From NCBI GenBank assembly GCA_023260655.1, contig JALQUU010000006.1, positions 1 to 64,000 of the forward strand: a stretch of DNA of 64,000 nucleotides. The letters run 5' to 3'. Positions 18,951 to 28,167 of the stretch are shown in pieces (position 1 is the first letter of the stretch; every line of letters begins with the position of its first letter). The position numbers were made by a program, and so were the translations under genes. The DNA is from Paracoccaceae bacterium (lineage in GTDB: Bacteria > Pseudomonadota > Alphaproteobacteria > Rhodobacterales > Rhodobacteraceae). The notes under the pieces are model-generated. The model had not been told where the DNA came from, searched no databases, and was given only the letters and a program-made list of their open reading frames with translations.

Positions 18951-20390
18951 TCAGGCGGAAAAGCTGCGACGAGAGGCGAATGCCATGGGCAGGCCTTCCT
19001 CGACCACCTCCTTGGCGCGGTATTTCTCCAGCACCTCAAGGATTTGGGCCTTCCGAAGCGGCTTGGTGAGATAGGCATCCAGCCCGGCCGCCATCACCCA
19101 TTCACGGTCCCCTTCCATCGCATGCGCTGTCATCTCGACGATCGGTGTCTTGCTCAATGGGCCATCCATTGCCCGAATACGGCGCGTGGCTTCCTGCCCG
19201 TCCATCACCGGCATGGAGATATCCATGAAGATCAATTCCGGCCGGAAACTTTGTGCCATCGCCACCGCTTCCTCCCCATTATTGGCGAACCTCAGTTCCA
19301 ACGCCTGATCCTGCAGTATTTTCGAAAAGACGAGCTGGTTCGTCCGGTTATCCTCGGCGGCCAGAACACGCATCCGGGCATTGATAACAGGGGCGTCGTC
19401 ATTTCCGACGGGCTCTGGCGCATCGGCCATAGCCTCTACAAACGGCGCGGGCTCTCCGCACGCGCTCAGCGCAGCCAAGAGATCCTGCCGATGCACAGGC
19501 CTCGGGATCAGCGCTTGCACCAAGGGGCGCGCCGGATCGGTTTCGGCGTGGGGGACGTTTGTGGCCATCATCAGGATGGGTTGCTCCCACGCTTTGGCGC
19601 GGCAGGCTTCGGCAAATTCGAACCCGTCCATTTCCGGCATGGTCTGCTCGACGAGCACCAGATCCCAGCGTCCGCTTTCCATCTCGGCAAGAGCGTCCGC
19701 CGCCGATGGTACGGCCCGCACCAAGAGCCCGAGTTGTTCGAGCTGGCGAACAGTCACCGCACGCTGCGCCTCGCTGGGGTCGACCACCAAAGCCCGCTTC
19801 AATCCGGGAGCCATTTTCGGCGGCTGCACCTCCACTGCGCCGCTCACAGGAAGCGGCACACGGAACCCGAAGGTGGATCCCTTGCCCTCCACGGAATCCA
19901 CCCAGATCTGCCCACCCATCAGCCCGATGAGGCGCTTGGAAATCGCGAGCCCGAGCCCAGTTCCCTCGAACTTCCGGTTCCGGTCGTTTTCCACCTGATT
20001 GAACTCGCCGAACACATGCCCGACCATATCCGCCGGAATACCGATGCCCGTACCCTCGACAGCGATATGCACTTGCGCGGTTTCGCCTTCCCGCCCCGGC
20101 ACCCCCGTGACCCTGACAATCACGTGCCCCGACTGGGTAAACTTCACCGCGTTCCCCATCAGGTTGGTCAGCACCTGCCGAATGCGCCCGGGATCACCGA
20201 CGAAACCTGTCGGCAGGAACAGATCGTAATCGACGAGGAATTCGAGCTTCTTCTCCCGCGCCTTGGGCTGCAGGAGCATGACCACCTCATGCACGCAACG
20301 CTCCAGATCAAAGGGCTCGGGATGCAGCTTCAGCTTCTCGGCTTCGATCTTTGAATAGTCGAGAACATCATTGATGATCACCAGAAGGGT
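18951..20390 (-). pseudogene. Hybrid sensor histidine kinase, 5'-truncated remnant
   Basis: The frame encodes only the C-terminal part of a hybrid kinase. It begins inside the dimerisation domain, just after the missing H-box, at LLVIINDVLDYSKIEAEKL. The ATPase domain follows with the N-box GNAVKFTQ and G2 box GTGLGLAISKRL, but the G1 box reads EGTGIGIP where DTGIGIP is expected. A first receiver-like domain has Glu (VEQTMPEMDG) instead of the phosphoacceptor Asp; the second (MDISMPVMDG, AYLTKPLR) looks intact. At about 20390 the similarity stops, and the other strand becomes the penicillin-binding protein 1C remnant. No sensor domain or start exists, so the gene is probably non-functional, or the join is an assembly error. 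Confidence 0.8.
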
Positions 20391-20835
20391 GTGGATGGGG
20401 CGGCCCGATGGCAGCCCTGTGCCGGGTGCCTTCGGCGGAGACCTTGCCGCGCCCGTACTTTTCGAGGTGTTCCAGCGCATCAAACCCGCACTCACGCCAC
20501 TTCCACCGCCGCCGCCCGAAACGCTTCTGGAAGGCAGCACACTACCCCAGAACCTCCAACGCTTCCGCTCGCTCCTCGCGCCTTTCGATGCGGAAGGCGC
20601 GCCCGAACTGGCCTTTCCACCGGACGGTGCACGGATTGCCTTGGAGGCGGGTGGTCTCAACGTGAAATTGCGCGAAGGCCAACCGCCCTTCACTGTTCTG
20701 GCCGACGGCCACCCCCTGCGCCTTGGCGAGAGACGCCGCGAGTTCGAACTCACCGGACTTTCTAAAGGTTTCTTGCAGCTTTCGGTGATCGATTCCGAAG
20801 GGCGCACGGTGCGGGCATCGGTGGAATTGGAATAA
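20386..20835 (+). pseudogene. Penicillin-binding protein 1C (PbpC), C-terminal remnant
   Basis: Similarity begins abruptly at VWMGRPDGSPVPG, the end of the transpeptidase domain of PBP1C, and continues through AFGGDLAAPVLFEVFQRI into the C-terminal BiPBP_C beta-domain (LEGSTLPQNLQRF...GGLNVKLREGQPP) to the stop at 20833-20835. The glycosyltransferase domain and nearly all of the transpeptidase domain, including SxxK, are absent. The upstream ATG at 20371 lies in kinase-derived DNA and is not a real start. The gene was probably divergent from the kinase gene, and one deletion removed both 5' ends. Confidence 0.8.
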
Positions 20836-20864
20836 GGCGCGGCTTCGCCGCAAAAGGGCATCTC

Positions 20865-20911
20865 GGCGGCGGCATGTGCCGCCGCCTTGGAAGCCTCCGG
20901 CGGGGATATTT
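20865..20911. repeat. GC-rich palindrome followed by GGGGATATTT
   Basis: GGCGGCGGCA (20865-20874) and TGCCGCCGCC (20877-20886) form a perfect 10-bp inverted repeat; the tail CCGGCGGGGATATTT follows and ends at 20911. The same end, GGGGATATTT after GC-rich hairpins, recurs at 42571-42580, so this may be one member of a dispersed hairpin family. It lies between the PBP1C remnant and the convergent small gene. Confidence 0.45.
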
Positions 20912-20928
20912 CGAAAAGTGAGACTTGA

Positions 20929-21282
20929 TCAGTCGAGCTTGAAGTCGGCGTGGATGCCTTTGCCCTGATCCGAGATGAACCGAAGCGATTTGCCGTTGGC
21001 TTTCACCATCTGGCAATTGGGGCCCAGATTGCGGGAGCCCCAGAAGAGTTCGCGGCAGAAATAGCCGTTGGACCAGCGCCAAGCGCCTGTGACATCACGA
21101 CCTAGCGCGCGGCCGGAGATTTGGCCGGAGGGCGAGACCTGCAGGGAGATACCCGAGCGTGTGAGATCACGGGCCTGGACCAACGACAGGAAGGTGCCGC
21201 GATCTTTCACTGTCTGGAAGCCGTCGGCACCGGCGGGCAAGGCCCAAATGAAGGTCAGAACACTCAGAACCGTAATTCGCAT
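20929..21282 (-). CDS. Conserved secreted protein of unknown function, next to dapB
   Basis: 117 residues. A clear signal peptide (MRITVLSVLTFIWALPAGA, cut after about residue 19) is followed by a small beta-rich domain with the motifs GISLQVSPSGQISGRALG, TGAWRWSNGYFCRELFWG and LRFISDQG. Two cysteines (in YFCRE and NCQMV) could form a disulfide in the periplasm. Similar short proteins beside dapB in Rhodobacteraceae are sometimes labelled dihydrodipicolinate reductase, but this one has none of that enzyme's motifs. Function unknown. Confidence 0.8.
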   Translation of the reverse strand: MRITVLSVLTFIWALPAGADGFQTVKDRGTFLSLVQARDLTRSGISLQVSPSGQISGRALGRDVTGAWRWSNGYFCRELFWGSRNLGPNCQMVKANGKSLRFISDQGKGIHADFKLD

Positions 21283-21384
21283 CGCTCACACTCCGACATT
21301 GCTTGCCGCGCAAGTTGCATCCGGCGTGCCAACTCTCGCAGACTGCCGTTAACATTACGTGACAAGGTCGCGAGTGGATCAGCT

Positions 21385-22206
21385 TTAGCGGTCGTTCAGG
21401 CCCAGAACATCCAGCATGTTGTATTCACCGGGGTTACGCCCTTGGCCCCAGAGCACCGCTTTCAGCGCGCCACGGGCGAAGATGGAACGATCGGTGGCAA
21501 GGTGGCGCAGGACTACGCGTTCGCCAGCGGCGGCGAAGATCACATCATGTTCACCCACGATGTCGCCACCGCGAATCGCGGCGAACCCGATATGGCCTTT
21601 CTCGCGTTTGCCGATGATCCCGTCGCGACCGCGGTCAGAGACCGAGGCGAGGTCTACTCCACGGCCTTCGGCGGCAGCTTCGCCGAGCATCAGGGCCGTG
21701 CCGGAGGGGGCATCGACCTTCTGGTTGTGATGCGCTTCGACCACTTCGATATCCCAATCCGCATCGAGCGCGGCCGCGACGCGCTTCGTCATTTGCACGA
21801 GCAGGTTCACACCGAGGCTCATGTTACCTGCGCGGATGATCGTGGCATGGCGGGCGGCGGCGTTGATCTTGGCGAGATGCTCGCTTTCGAGGCCGGTGGT
21901 GCCGATCACATGCACGGCGCGAGCCTGTGCCGCGAGGGCCGCGAATTCGACTGTAGCGGCAGGCGCGGTGAAATCGATCACGCCCTGCGCTTTGGAGAAG
22001 GCTTCGAGCGCGTCATCCGTAACGGTGACGCCGATGCGCGCGCCGCCCATGACTTCGCCCAGATCCTGCCCGATCCAGGCATGGCCCGAGCGCTCGATGG
22101 CGCCCACGAGACGGCATTTGTCGGAGGCGAGGATTTCTTTCACGAGCATCCGGCCCATCCGGCCCGATACGCCCGTCACCACGATTCCCGGCAATCCCTC
22201 GCTCAT
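21385..22206 (-). CDS. dapB: 4-hydroxy-tetrahydrodipicolinate reductase DapB
   Basis: 273 residues. The NAD(P)-binding motif GVSGRMGR lies at 12-19, IGTTG at about 101-105 and the active-site sequence [13 protein letters not shown] at 159-171 (catalytic His, substrate Lys). The enzyme makes tetrahydrodipicolinate for lysine and meso-diaminopimelate of peptidoglycan. The start at 22206 (MSEGLPG) puts the Rossmann motif at the usual distance. It is divergent from rbfA, with an 83-bp spacer. Confidence 0.97.
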   Translation of the reverse strand: MSEGLPGIVVTGVSGRMGRMLVKEILASDKCRLVGAIERSGHAWIGQDLGEVMGGARIGVTVTDDALEAFSKAQGVIDFTAPAATVEFAALAAQARAVHVIGTTGLESEHLAKINAAARHATIIRAGNMSLGVNLLVQMTKRVAAALDADWDIEVVEAHHNQKVDAPSGTALMLGEAAAEGRGVDLASVSDRGRDGIIGKREKGHIGFAAIRGGDIVGEHDVIFAAAGERVVLRHLATDRSIFARGALKAVLWGQGRNPGEYNMLDVLGLNDR

Positions 22207-22289
22207 ATCCACATTCCTTTCCCGTTTGGCCCTCCATAGCGCCGAAGGCGGTGCTTGGCAAAGCCTCGCGCAGGCTCTATCTGCAAAGC

Positions 22290-22685
22290 ATGGCAAAGCA
22301 CACTTCCTCTGGCCCCGGCGCGGGCGGCAACCGGGCGCTCCGCGTGGGCGAGCAGATCCGGCGCACCCTCTCGGATATCCTGATGCGGGGCGAAATCCAC
22401 GACCCCGACCTCAATCGCCTGTCGATCACGGTAGGCGAAGTTCGTGTGTCGCCCGATTTGCGGGTGGCCACCGCTTTTGTTCTGCCACTCGGCGGTGATG
22501 GCAAAGAGGAAGCCGTGAAGCTTCTGGCGCGCCATGCCGGCGATCTGCGCCGCCGTGTGGGGGCTGTTCTGGGGATCCAGCATTCGCCCGAATTGCGCTT
22601 CCTTGCGGACGAGACATGGGACCGTATGGACGAGACCCGTCGCCTGCTTTCGCAAGACGCTGTGCGGCGCGATATCGAAAGCTGA
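22290..22685 (+). CDS. rbfA: 30S ribosome-binding factor RbfA
   Basis: 131 residues. [20 protein letters not shown] and [19 protein letters not shown] are the KH-fold signatures of RbfA, with [14 protein letters not shown] at the end matching the usual alphaproteobacterial C-terminus. It binds the 16S helix 1 region during 30S maturation and cold adaptation. The start at 22290 (MAKHTSSG) is chosen over an in-frame ATG at 22251 because the family begins here. The next gene starts 5 bp after its stop. Confidence 0.95.
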   Translation: MAKHTSSGPGAGGNRALRVGEQIRRTLSDILMRGEIHDPDLNRLSITVGEVRVSPDLRVATAFVLPLGGDGKEEAVKLLARHAGDLRRRVGAVLGIQHSPELRFLADETWDRMDETRRLLSQDAVRRDIES

Positions 22686-22689
22686 TCCG

Positions 22690-23421
22690 GTGCGGTGGCT
22701 CTTGGCCCTCGTTCTGGCGATCTGTCTACCGGGCGGAGCTTCGGCGCTCGAATGCCGGAGCGAGAACTACGAGGATCTCGCCTATAGCCTCTGCGAAGTC
22801 GATCTGGCGCGAGACGACTTGCGGCTGTTTCTACGCGACGAAGAGGGCCGCCCATGGGGGCACTTCACGCGGCTCGACAAGCATCTGAGCGAGAGCGGTA
22901 AGGCTCTCGTTTTCGGAATGAACGCAGGCATGTATCACCCCGATCGCTCGGCGGTCGGGCTTTACACCGAGGAAGGCCGCAAGGAAAAGCCGCTGGTACT
23001 CGGCGCGAGCGACAGCAACTTCGGGATGCTGCCGAACGGCGTGTTCTGCGTCGGCGCGGGCGAAGCGCGGGTTTACGAGACCACGGCTTTTGCCAAAGCG
23101 CAGCCCGAGTGCCGCTTTGCCACCCAATCCGGCCCGATGCTGGTGATCGACGGCGCTCTGCATCCGCGGTTCCTGCCGGAAAGCACCTCGCGCTATTTCC
23201 GTAATGGCGTGGGCACGAGCGAGAACGGCAAGACGGCAGTTTTCGTGATCTCGGACCAGAGTGTCACCTTCCACGAGTTCGCGCGCTTCTTCCGGGACAG
23301 GCTGGGGCTGAAATCCGCGCTCTATCTAGACGGGTCGATTTCACGCCTGCATGCGGTTTCGCTGGATCGCTCCGATCCAGGCTTTGCCATGGGGCCGATC
23401 GTGGGCGTGGTCGCACCGTAG
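22690..23421 (+). CDS. Phosphodiester glycosidase family (DUF2233/NAGPA-like) exported protein
   Basis: 243 residues from GTG at 22690. A signal peptide (about residues 1-19, ending GGASA) is followed by a NAGPA-type domain: VFGMNAGMYHPDRS, PNGVFCVG, QSGPMLVIDG and ALYLDGSISRLHAV are the conserved family blocks. NAGPA-like domains cleave phosphodiester-linked sugars; bacterial members are mostly uncharacterised. The start 5 bp after rbfA suggests co-transcription, but no functional link is evident. Confidence 0.85.
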   Translation: MRWLLALVLAICLPGGASALECRSENYEDLAYSLCEVDLARDDLRLFLRDEEGRPWGHFTRLDKHLSESGKALVFGMNAGMYHPDRSAVGLYTEEGRKEKPLVLGASDSNFGMLPNGVFCVGAGEARVYETTAFAKAQPECRFATQSGPMLVIDGALHPRFLPESTSRYFRNGVGTSENGKTAVFVISDQSVTFHEFARFFRDRLGLKSALYLDGSISRLHAVSLDRSDPGFAMGPIVGVVAP

Positions 23422-23481
23422 TAATGCGCGCCCTGCACGGGAGGCGTTGACCCTGCCGCCCTGCCTGCTACCAAGGCACGC

Positions 23482-24420
23482 ATGCTTGAGGTCTTCCTGA
23501 AAACACTTCCGTTCTTTGCCTTGATCGGCGTCGGCTATTTCGCCGGAAAGACCCGCTTTTTCACCGAGGAAGCCACCGGAGCGATCACGAAATTCGTATT
23601 CTATTTCGCGCTATCGGCGATGATTTTCCGGTTTTCGGCCAATCTCTCGCTGGGCGATCTGATCGACGTTATCTTCATCTCCGCCTACCTCTGGGGCACC
23701 GCCTTCGTTTACGGCATCGGCATGGGGGTGGCCTTCCTGCGCGGCCTTCGGGCAGACGAGGCCTCGGTAGAGGCGCAATGCGCGGCCATCGGCAATGTGG
23801 GCTTCCTCGGCATCCCGATGCTGGCACTTCTCATGGGCGAGAAGGCCGTGGGCTACGTGATGATCATCCTCTCGATCGACATGATCGTGTTCGGCTCGCT
23901 CATCGTGATCCTGATTACAGGCTCGAAAGAGGGGCGGATTTCCTTCGGCATTCTGCGTGCTGTCGGGCTGGGGCTGATCAAGAACCCGATGATCGTTTCG
24001 ATCATCCTCGGGCTGTCATGGTCCGCCACGGGTGTGCCGCTGCCAACACCCGTCATGGAGTTTGTTTCGACGTTGGGCGCAGCCGCTACCCCTGGTGCGC
24101 TTTTCGCCATTGGCGCATCGCTCGCTTCGAAATCTGCCGAGCGTTTTCAGGTCGCGGGCTGGCTTTCGTTCTGCAAACTGATCCTGCACCCCGCTTTCGT
24201 GGCTCTCGGGGCCTTGGTGCTTTTCCCGGTCGAGCCCTATGCGGCCTCGGTGATGATCGCGGCCGCCTCGCTGCCTGTGGCTGGAAACGTCTATATCCTC
24301 GCCCGCCACTATGGCGTCGCACCGCAGCGGGTTTCGGCCTCGATCCTGATTTCTACGGCTGTTTCGGTGCTGACCGTTTCGGCCATTATCGCATGGGTTT
24401 ATGTTCCGCCGCCGGTTTAA
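23482..24420 (+). CDS. AEC-family transporter (auxin efflux carrier superfamily)
   Basis: 312 residues with about ten hydrophobic segments. LPFFALIGVGYFAGKTRFF at the N-terminus, the broken helix GNVGFLGIPML (about 110-120) and the pseudo-repeat AATPGALFAIGASLA are the family landmarks. Bacterial AEC members export or import small organic acids such as malonate or malate. It is followed by fghA in the same direction after 43 bp; no substrate can be assigned. Confidence 0.9.
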   Translation: MLEVFLKTLPFFALIGVGYFAGKTRFFTEEATGAITKFVFYFALSAMIFRFSANLSLGDLIDVIFISAYLWGTAFVYGIGMGVAFLRGLRADEASVEAQCAAIGNVGFLGIPMLALLMGEKAVGYVMIILSIDMIVFGSLIVILITGSKEGRISFGILRAVGLGLIKNPMIVSIILGLSWSATGVPLPTPVMEFVSTLGAAATPGALFAIGASLASKSAERFQVAGWLSFCKLILHPAFVALGALVLFPVEPYAASVMIAAASLPVAGNVYILARHYGVAPQRVSASILISTAVSVLTVSAIIAWVYVPPPV

Positions 24421-24463
24421 CCCCGAGGCAAGCCTAGGCACCCCAGACACAAGGGAGAGTTCA

Positions 24464-25294
24464 ATGGAAACCGTTTCGGAAAACCGCTCGTTCGGGGGCA
24501 CCCAAGGCATTTATCGGCACCGCTCGAAGGCCACCAATTGCGACATGACCTTCGGCCTCTTCCTGCCGCAGGAAGCCGCGGAAGGCCCTGTTCCGGTGCT
24601 CTGGTATCTCTCGGGCCTCACCTGCACCCATGAAAACGCCATGGTAAAAGCCGGCGCGCAGCAATGGGCCGCCGAACAGGGCATCGCGCTGGTCTTCCCT
24701 GACACCTCGCCGCGCGGCGAAGGCGTGGCGGATGATCCGGCCTATGATCTGGGCCAAGGCGCGGGGTTCTATGTGAACGCCACCGAGGCACCTTGGGCTT
24801 CGCATTTCCAGATGTGGGATTACATCGCGGACGAGCTGCCCGCACTTCTCGCCAAGGAATTCCCGCTCGATATGGACCGCCAGTCGATCACCGGGCATTC
24901 CATGGGCGGGCATGGTGCGCTGACGCTGGCGATGGGGCTTAAGGGGCGGTTCCGCTCGGTTTCGGCCTTCTCGCCCATCTGCCACCCGACAACCACCGAT
25001 TGGGGCCGCAAACAGCTTGCCGCTTACCTCGGGCCGGACGAGGCCTCGTGGCTGCGCCATGATGCAACGCTGATGATGCGCGCCGAAGGGCTTGATATCC
25101 CGCTTCTGGTTGATACCGGGTCGAAGGACCAGTTCATGAGCCATCTGAAGCCCGAAGCCCTCGCCATGGCCGCGATGGAGCGCCGCATCCCCTGCACGCT
25201 GCGCCTCCAAGACGGCTACGACCACAGCTACTTCTTCGTCTCCACCTTCATCGAAGAACACATCGGCTTCCACGCAGAGGCGCTTTACGCGTGA
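24464..25294 (+). CDS. fghA: S-formylglutathione hydrolase
   Basis: 276 residues, the normal FghA length. The nucleophile Ser146 is in GHSMGGHG, the oxyanion stretch LSGLTCTHEN is at about 49-58, and the later Asp (DTGSKDQF) and His (GYDHSYFF) complete the esterase-D triad. It hydrolyses S-formylglutathione, the second step of glutathione-dependent formaldehyde oxidation; the dehydrogenase gene is not in the window. AAGGGAGAG precedes the ATG at 24464. Confidence 0.95.
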   Translation: METVSENRSFGGTQGIYRHRSKATNCDMTFGLFLPQEAAEGPVPVLWYLSGLTCTHENAMVKAGAQQWAAEQGIALVFPDTSPRGEGVADDPAYDLGQGAGFYVNATEAPWASHFQMWDYIADELPALLAKEFPLDMDRQSITGHSMGGHGALTLAMGLKGRFRSVSAFSPICHPTTTDWGRKQLAAYLGPDEASWLRHDATLMMRAEGLDIPLLVDTGSKDQFMSHLKPEALAMAAMERRIPCTLRLQDGYDHSYFFVSTFIEEHIGFHAEALYA

Positions 25295-25746
25295 GTGTGA
25301 TCTACGTCGATGCCGATGCCTGCCCCGTGAAGGAAGAAGCCGAGCGCGTCGCTACGCGGCACGGGTTGAAGATTTTCTTCGTCTCGAACGGCGGGCTACG
25401 CCCCTCGCAAAACCCGCTCGTGGAAATGGTGATCGTTCCCGACGGGCCGGATGTGGCTGATATGTGGATCGCTGAGCGTGCAGGCCCCGGCGATGTGGTG
25501 GTGACAGGTGATATCCCCTTGGCCGCGAAATGCGTGGTGACGGGGGCGAAGGTGATCAAACACAATGGCGAGCCGCTCACGGAATCGAACGTGCGCGAGG
25601 CCTTGGCGATGCGCGATCTGATGGCCGATCTGCGCGCCTCCGATCCCTTCCGGCAAGGTGGCGGCAAAGCCTTTACAAAGGCCGACCGCTCGCGTTTCCT
25701 CGATGCGTTGGAGCGCGCCGTGCGAGCGACGAAGGGGAATAAATGA
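25291..25746 (+). CDS. YaiI/YqxD family protein (DUF188, UPF0178)
   Basis: 151 residues beginning SVIYVDADACPVKEEA, the acidic PIN-like signature of DUF188. VVTGDIPLAAKCVVTGAKV and the GKAFTKADRSRFLDAL tail are typical. The family is thought to be PIN-domain nucleases, but no activity is established. It starts at GTG 25291, overlapping the fghA stop (GTGA), and its own end overlaps the next gene, so it belongs to the run fghA-DUF188-HAD-OCD-hydrolase. Confidence 0.9.
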   Translation: MSVIYVDADACPVKEEAERVATRHGLKIFFVSNGGLRPSQNPLVEMVIVPDGPDVADMWIAERAGPGDVVVTGDIPLAAKCVVTGAKVIKHNGEPLTESNVREALAMRDLMADLRASDPFRQGGGKAFTKADRSRFLDALERAVRATKGNK

Positions 25747-26360
25747 AACCGGAAATCGTCGTGTTCGACATCGGCAACGTGCTGGTCGAATGGCAGCCTG
25801 AAGCCTTTTTCACCGGCGTTGTCGGGGCCGAACGTACGAAGGCCTTTTTCAAAGCCGTGCCGATCCACCGGATCCATCACAAAGTGGACGAAGGTGCGCG
25901 GTTTTCGACCATCCTCGAAGCCGCTGAGGATTACCCCGAGTTCGAACTCGAACTCCGGATGTGGGTGGAAGACTGGTCCAAGCTCACCGCCAATGTGATC
26001 GAGCATTCCGTCCGCCTTCTGCGCGCGCTCCGTGCCAAGGGTATTCCGGTCTGGGCGCTGTCGAACTTCGGTGAGGAGCCCTTTGACCTCTCCTGCGAGG
26101 ATCATCCGTTCCTGACCGAATTTGACGGGGCGGTTATCTCGGGGCGGATCGGCGTGGCAAAGCCGGATGTCGAGATTTACGAGGCTCTGGAAGACGCCAC
26201 AGGCGTCTTGCGTTTGCGGCTTCTCTTCGCCGATGATCGGGCCGAGAATATCGCCGTCGCCAAGGCGCGCGGCTGGCAGACCCATCTTTTTGAAGGGCCC
26301 GAAGGCTGGGCCAAAGCACTGGTCGAAGCAGGGCTTCTGACCGAGGAGGAAGCACGATGA
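25743..26360 (+). CDS. HAD-family hydrolase (haloacid dehalogenase-like)
   Basis: 205 residues. Motif I is FDIGNVLVEW with nucleophile Asp9, motif II is WALSNFGEE, and Lys/Asp of motifs III and IV appear in AKPDVEIYEALEDATG and LFADDRAENIAVA. The helical cap of about residues 15-90 is that of subfamily IA. Likely a small-molecule phosphatase; the substrate is unknown. It overlaps both neighbours by 4 bp. Confidence 0.88.
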   Translation: MKPEIVVFDIGNVLVEWQPEAFFTGVVGAERTKAFFKAVPIHRIHHKVDEGARFSTILEAAEDYPEFELELRMWVEDWSKLTANVIEHSVRLLRALRAKGIPVWALSNFGEEPFDLSCEDHPFLTEFDGAVISGRIGVAKPDVEIYEALEDATGVLRLRLLFADDRAENIAVAKARGWQTHLFEGPEGWAKALVEAGLLTEEEAR

Positions 26361-27268
26361 GCCTCACGATTATCCCCTTTGCAGAAGGCGAAGCACGGCT
26401 TGACTGGATCGGCCTGACCGATGCTTTGGCGGCAGGCCATAAGTTGCCGAAAGCCGAGATCGCGGATACCTTCCTCTATCGCGGCAAAGATACGCTTCTG
26501 AACCGTGCGGCATGGATCGACGGGTTGGGGCTGGCAGTCAAATCCGCCACCATCTTCCCCGGCAATGCAGCCCGCAATGAACCCACGATCAACGGTGGTG
26601 TTACGCTTTATCGCGATAGCGACGGGGCCTTGGAAGCCTTGGTGGATTTCCACCTCGTGACCAAATGGAAAACCGCTGGCGACAGCCTGCTGGGCGCGCG
26701 CCGCCTCGCCCGCAAGGACAGCCGCAACATCCTCATCATCGGGTCCGGCACCGTGGCGCGTTCGCTGGTGGAGGCCTATTCGGCAGCCTTCCCCGATGCC
26801 CGTTTCACCGTCTGGAGCCGCACCATCGCCAATGCCGCAGCGCTCGCGAATACCGTTCCCGGCATGGCCGTGGCCGAGGATCTGGAACGCGCAGTGAAGG
26901 AGGCCGATATCATTACCTCCGCCACGATGGCGACTGAACCAAACCTGAAAGGCGATTGGCTGCAACCCGGTCAACACCTTGATCTGATTGGCGCTTACCG
27001 CCCCGACATGCGCGAGGTCGATGACGAGGCGCTGCGCCGTTCGCGGATTTTCGTCGATAGTTTCGACACCACCATCGGCCATATCGGCGAGCTGAAAATC
27101 CCGCTCGCGGAAGGCAAGATCGTGCGGGATGATGTGCTGGCCGATCTCTACGAGATGGAGAGCATGGTGCGCCGCTCGGATGACGAGATCACGCTGTTTA
27201 AAAATGGCGGCGGCGCGCATCTCGACTTAATGACCGCGCGCTACATCCTCGACCGGTTCCGCGCATGA
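26357..27268 (+). CDS. Ornithine cyclodeaminase/mu-crystallin family protein
   Basis: 303 residues. The NAD-binding motif IGSGTVARSLVEAY and the family stretches LGARRLARKDSRNI, VKEADIITSATMA and DLIGAYRPDMREVDDEAL are clear. Family members include ornithine cyclodeaminase, alanine dehydrogenase and ketimine or pyrroline-carboxylate reductases, so the exact reaction is open. It overlaps the HAD gene and the following hydrolase gene by 4 bp on each side. Confidence 0.87.
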   Translation: MSLTIIPFAEGEARLDWIGLTDALAAGHKLPKAEIADTFLYRGKDTLLNRAAWIDGLGLAVKSATIFPGNAARNEPTINGGVTLYRDSDGALEALVDFHLVTKWKTAGDSLLGARRLARKDSRNILIIGSGTVARSLVEAYSAAFPDARFTVWSRTIANAAALANTVPGMAVAEDLERAVKEADIITSATMATEPNLKGDWLQPGQHLDLIGAYRPDMREVDDEALRRSRIFVDSFDTTIGHIGELKIPLAEGKIVRDDVLADLYEMESMVRRSDDEITLFKNGGGAHLDLMTARYILDRFRA

Positions 27269-28167
27269 TCGGCTGGGCCGCCCTTGCCGCGCTTGTTGGC
27301 GCGCCCTTCGCCAAGGAAGCGATGCGGCGGCCGATGAACGATGCGGCGCGGCGTGTGGCCCCCGGCAAGATCGTGGCGCTTTCCCAAGGCAAAACCCACA
27401 TCCGCTGGATGGGCGCGGAAAGCGGGCCTGTGGTGGTGTGCGTGCATGGGCTGACGACCCCTTCGCGGGTCTGGGAAGGGTTGGCGGAGGAGTTGGGCGC
27501 GCGGGGCTATCGCGTGCTCGCTTACGACCATTTCGGGCGCGGGTTTTCCGATACCGTGCGCGGCCTTCAGAATCGTGCGTTCTTCCTGCGCCACCTCGCG
27601 GACATCCTTGCGCATGAGGGCGTGGAGGATGGATTTACCCTTGTCGGCTATTCGATGGGAGGGGCGATTTCCACGGCCTTCACGGTTGAAAATCCTCAGC
27701 GCGTGGGGCGTTTGGTGCTACTGGCACCTGCGGGCATGGGGCACGAATTGGGGCGCGTTGCGCGGCTCACGAAGCTGCCCATAATCGGGGATTGGCTGAT
27801 GCTCACGCTCTTCCCGCGCGGCCATCGCAAAGGCACCGAAGCCGAGCGCGCTTTGCCAACGTCTGTTCCGGGCATCGTCGATTACCAGCAGAACGAATTG
27901 ACGCGCCGGGGCTTTGTGCCTGCGGTTCTGTCGTCGCTGCGTGGCATCCTCTCGGAGCGCCAGGAGGCGGATCATAAAGCGATTTCCGGCAAGGTTCCGG
28001 TGCTGGCGGTTTGGGGTGATGTGGATCGCACGATCCCCCTGAGCCGTCGCAATGTTCTGGCCGAATGGAACCCAGACGCGCGCCATGCGGTGATCGAAGG
28101 GGCAGGCCATGGCCTGCCCTATACCCACACCAAAGACGTGATCGCGGCTTTCGATCAGGCGGGCTGA
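27265..28167 (+). CDS. Alpha/beta-fold hydrolase
   Basis: 300 residues. An uncleaved N-terminal hydrophobic stretch (about 1-15) precedes the fold. The oxyanion HG is at 61-62 (CVHGLTTPS), nucleophile Ser130 in GYSMGG, the acid in WGDVDRTIP and His in GAGHGLPYT. The substrate is unknown. It closes the fghA-led run and its last 13 bp overlap the convergent MFS gene. Confidence 0.88.
   Translation: MIGWAALAALVGAPFAKEAMRRPMNDAARRVAPGKIVALSQGKTHIRWMGAESGPVVVCVHGLTTPSRVWEGLAEELGARGYRVLAYDHFGRGFSDTVRGLQNRAFFLRHLADILAHEGVEDGFTLVGYSMGGAISTAFTVENPQRVGRLVLLAPAGMGHELGRVARLTKLPIIGDWLMLTLFPRGHRKGTEAERALPTSVPGIVDYQQNELTRRGFVPAVLSSLRGILSERQEADHKAISGKVPVLAVWGDVDRTIPLSRRNVLAEWNPDARHAVIEGAGHGLPYTHTKDVIAAFDQAG

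Noticed and set aside
20371-20388. ATG at 20371 as start of an intact PBP-like gene
   Set aside because: The first six codons come from kinase-derived sequence on the other strand; similarity to PBP1C begins only at about 20386.
20391-20861. Upstream extension of the kinase frame on the minus strand
   Set aside because: It is the antisense of the PBP1C tail, Ser/Arg/Pro-rich and without sensor or H-box similarity.
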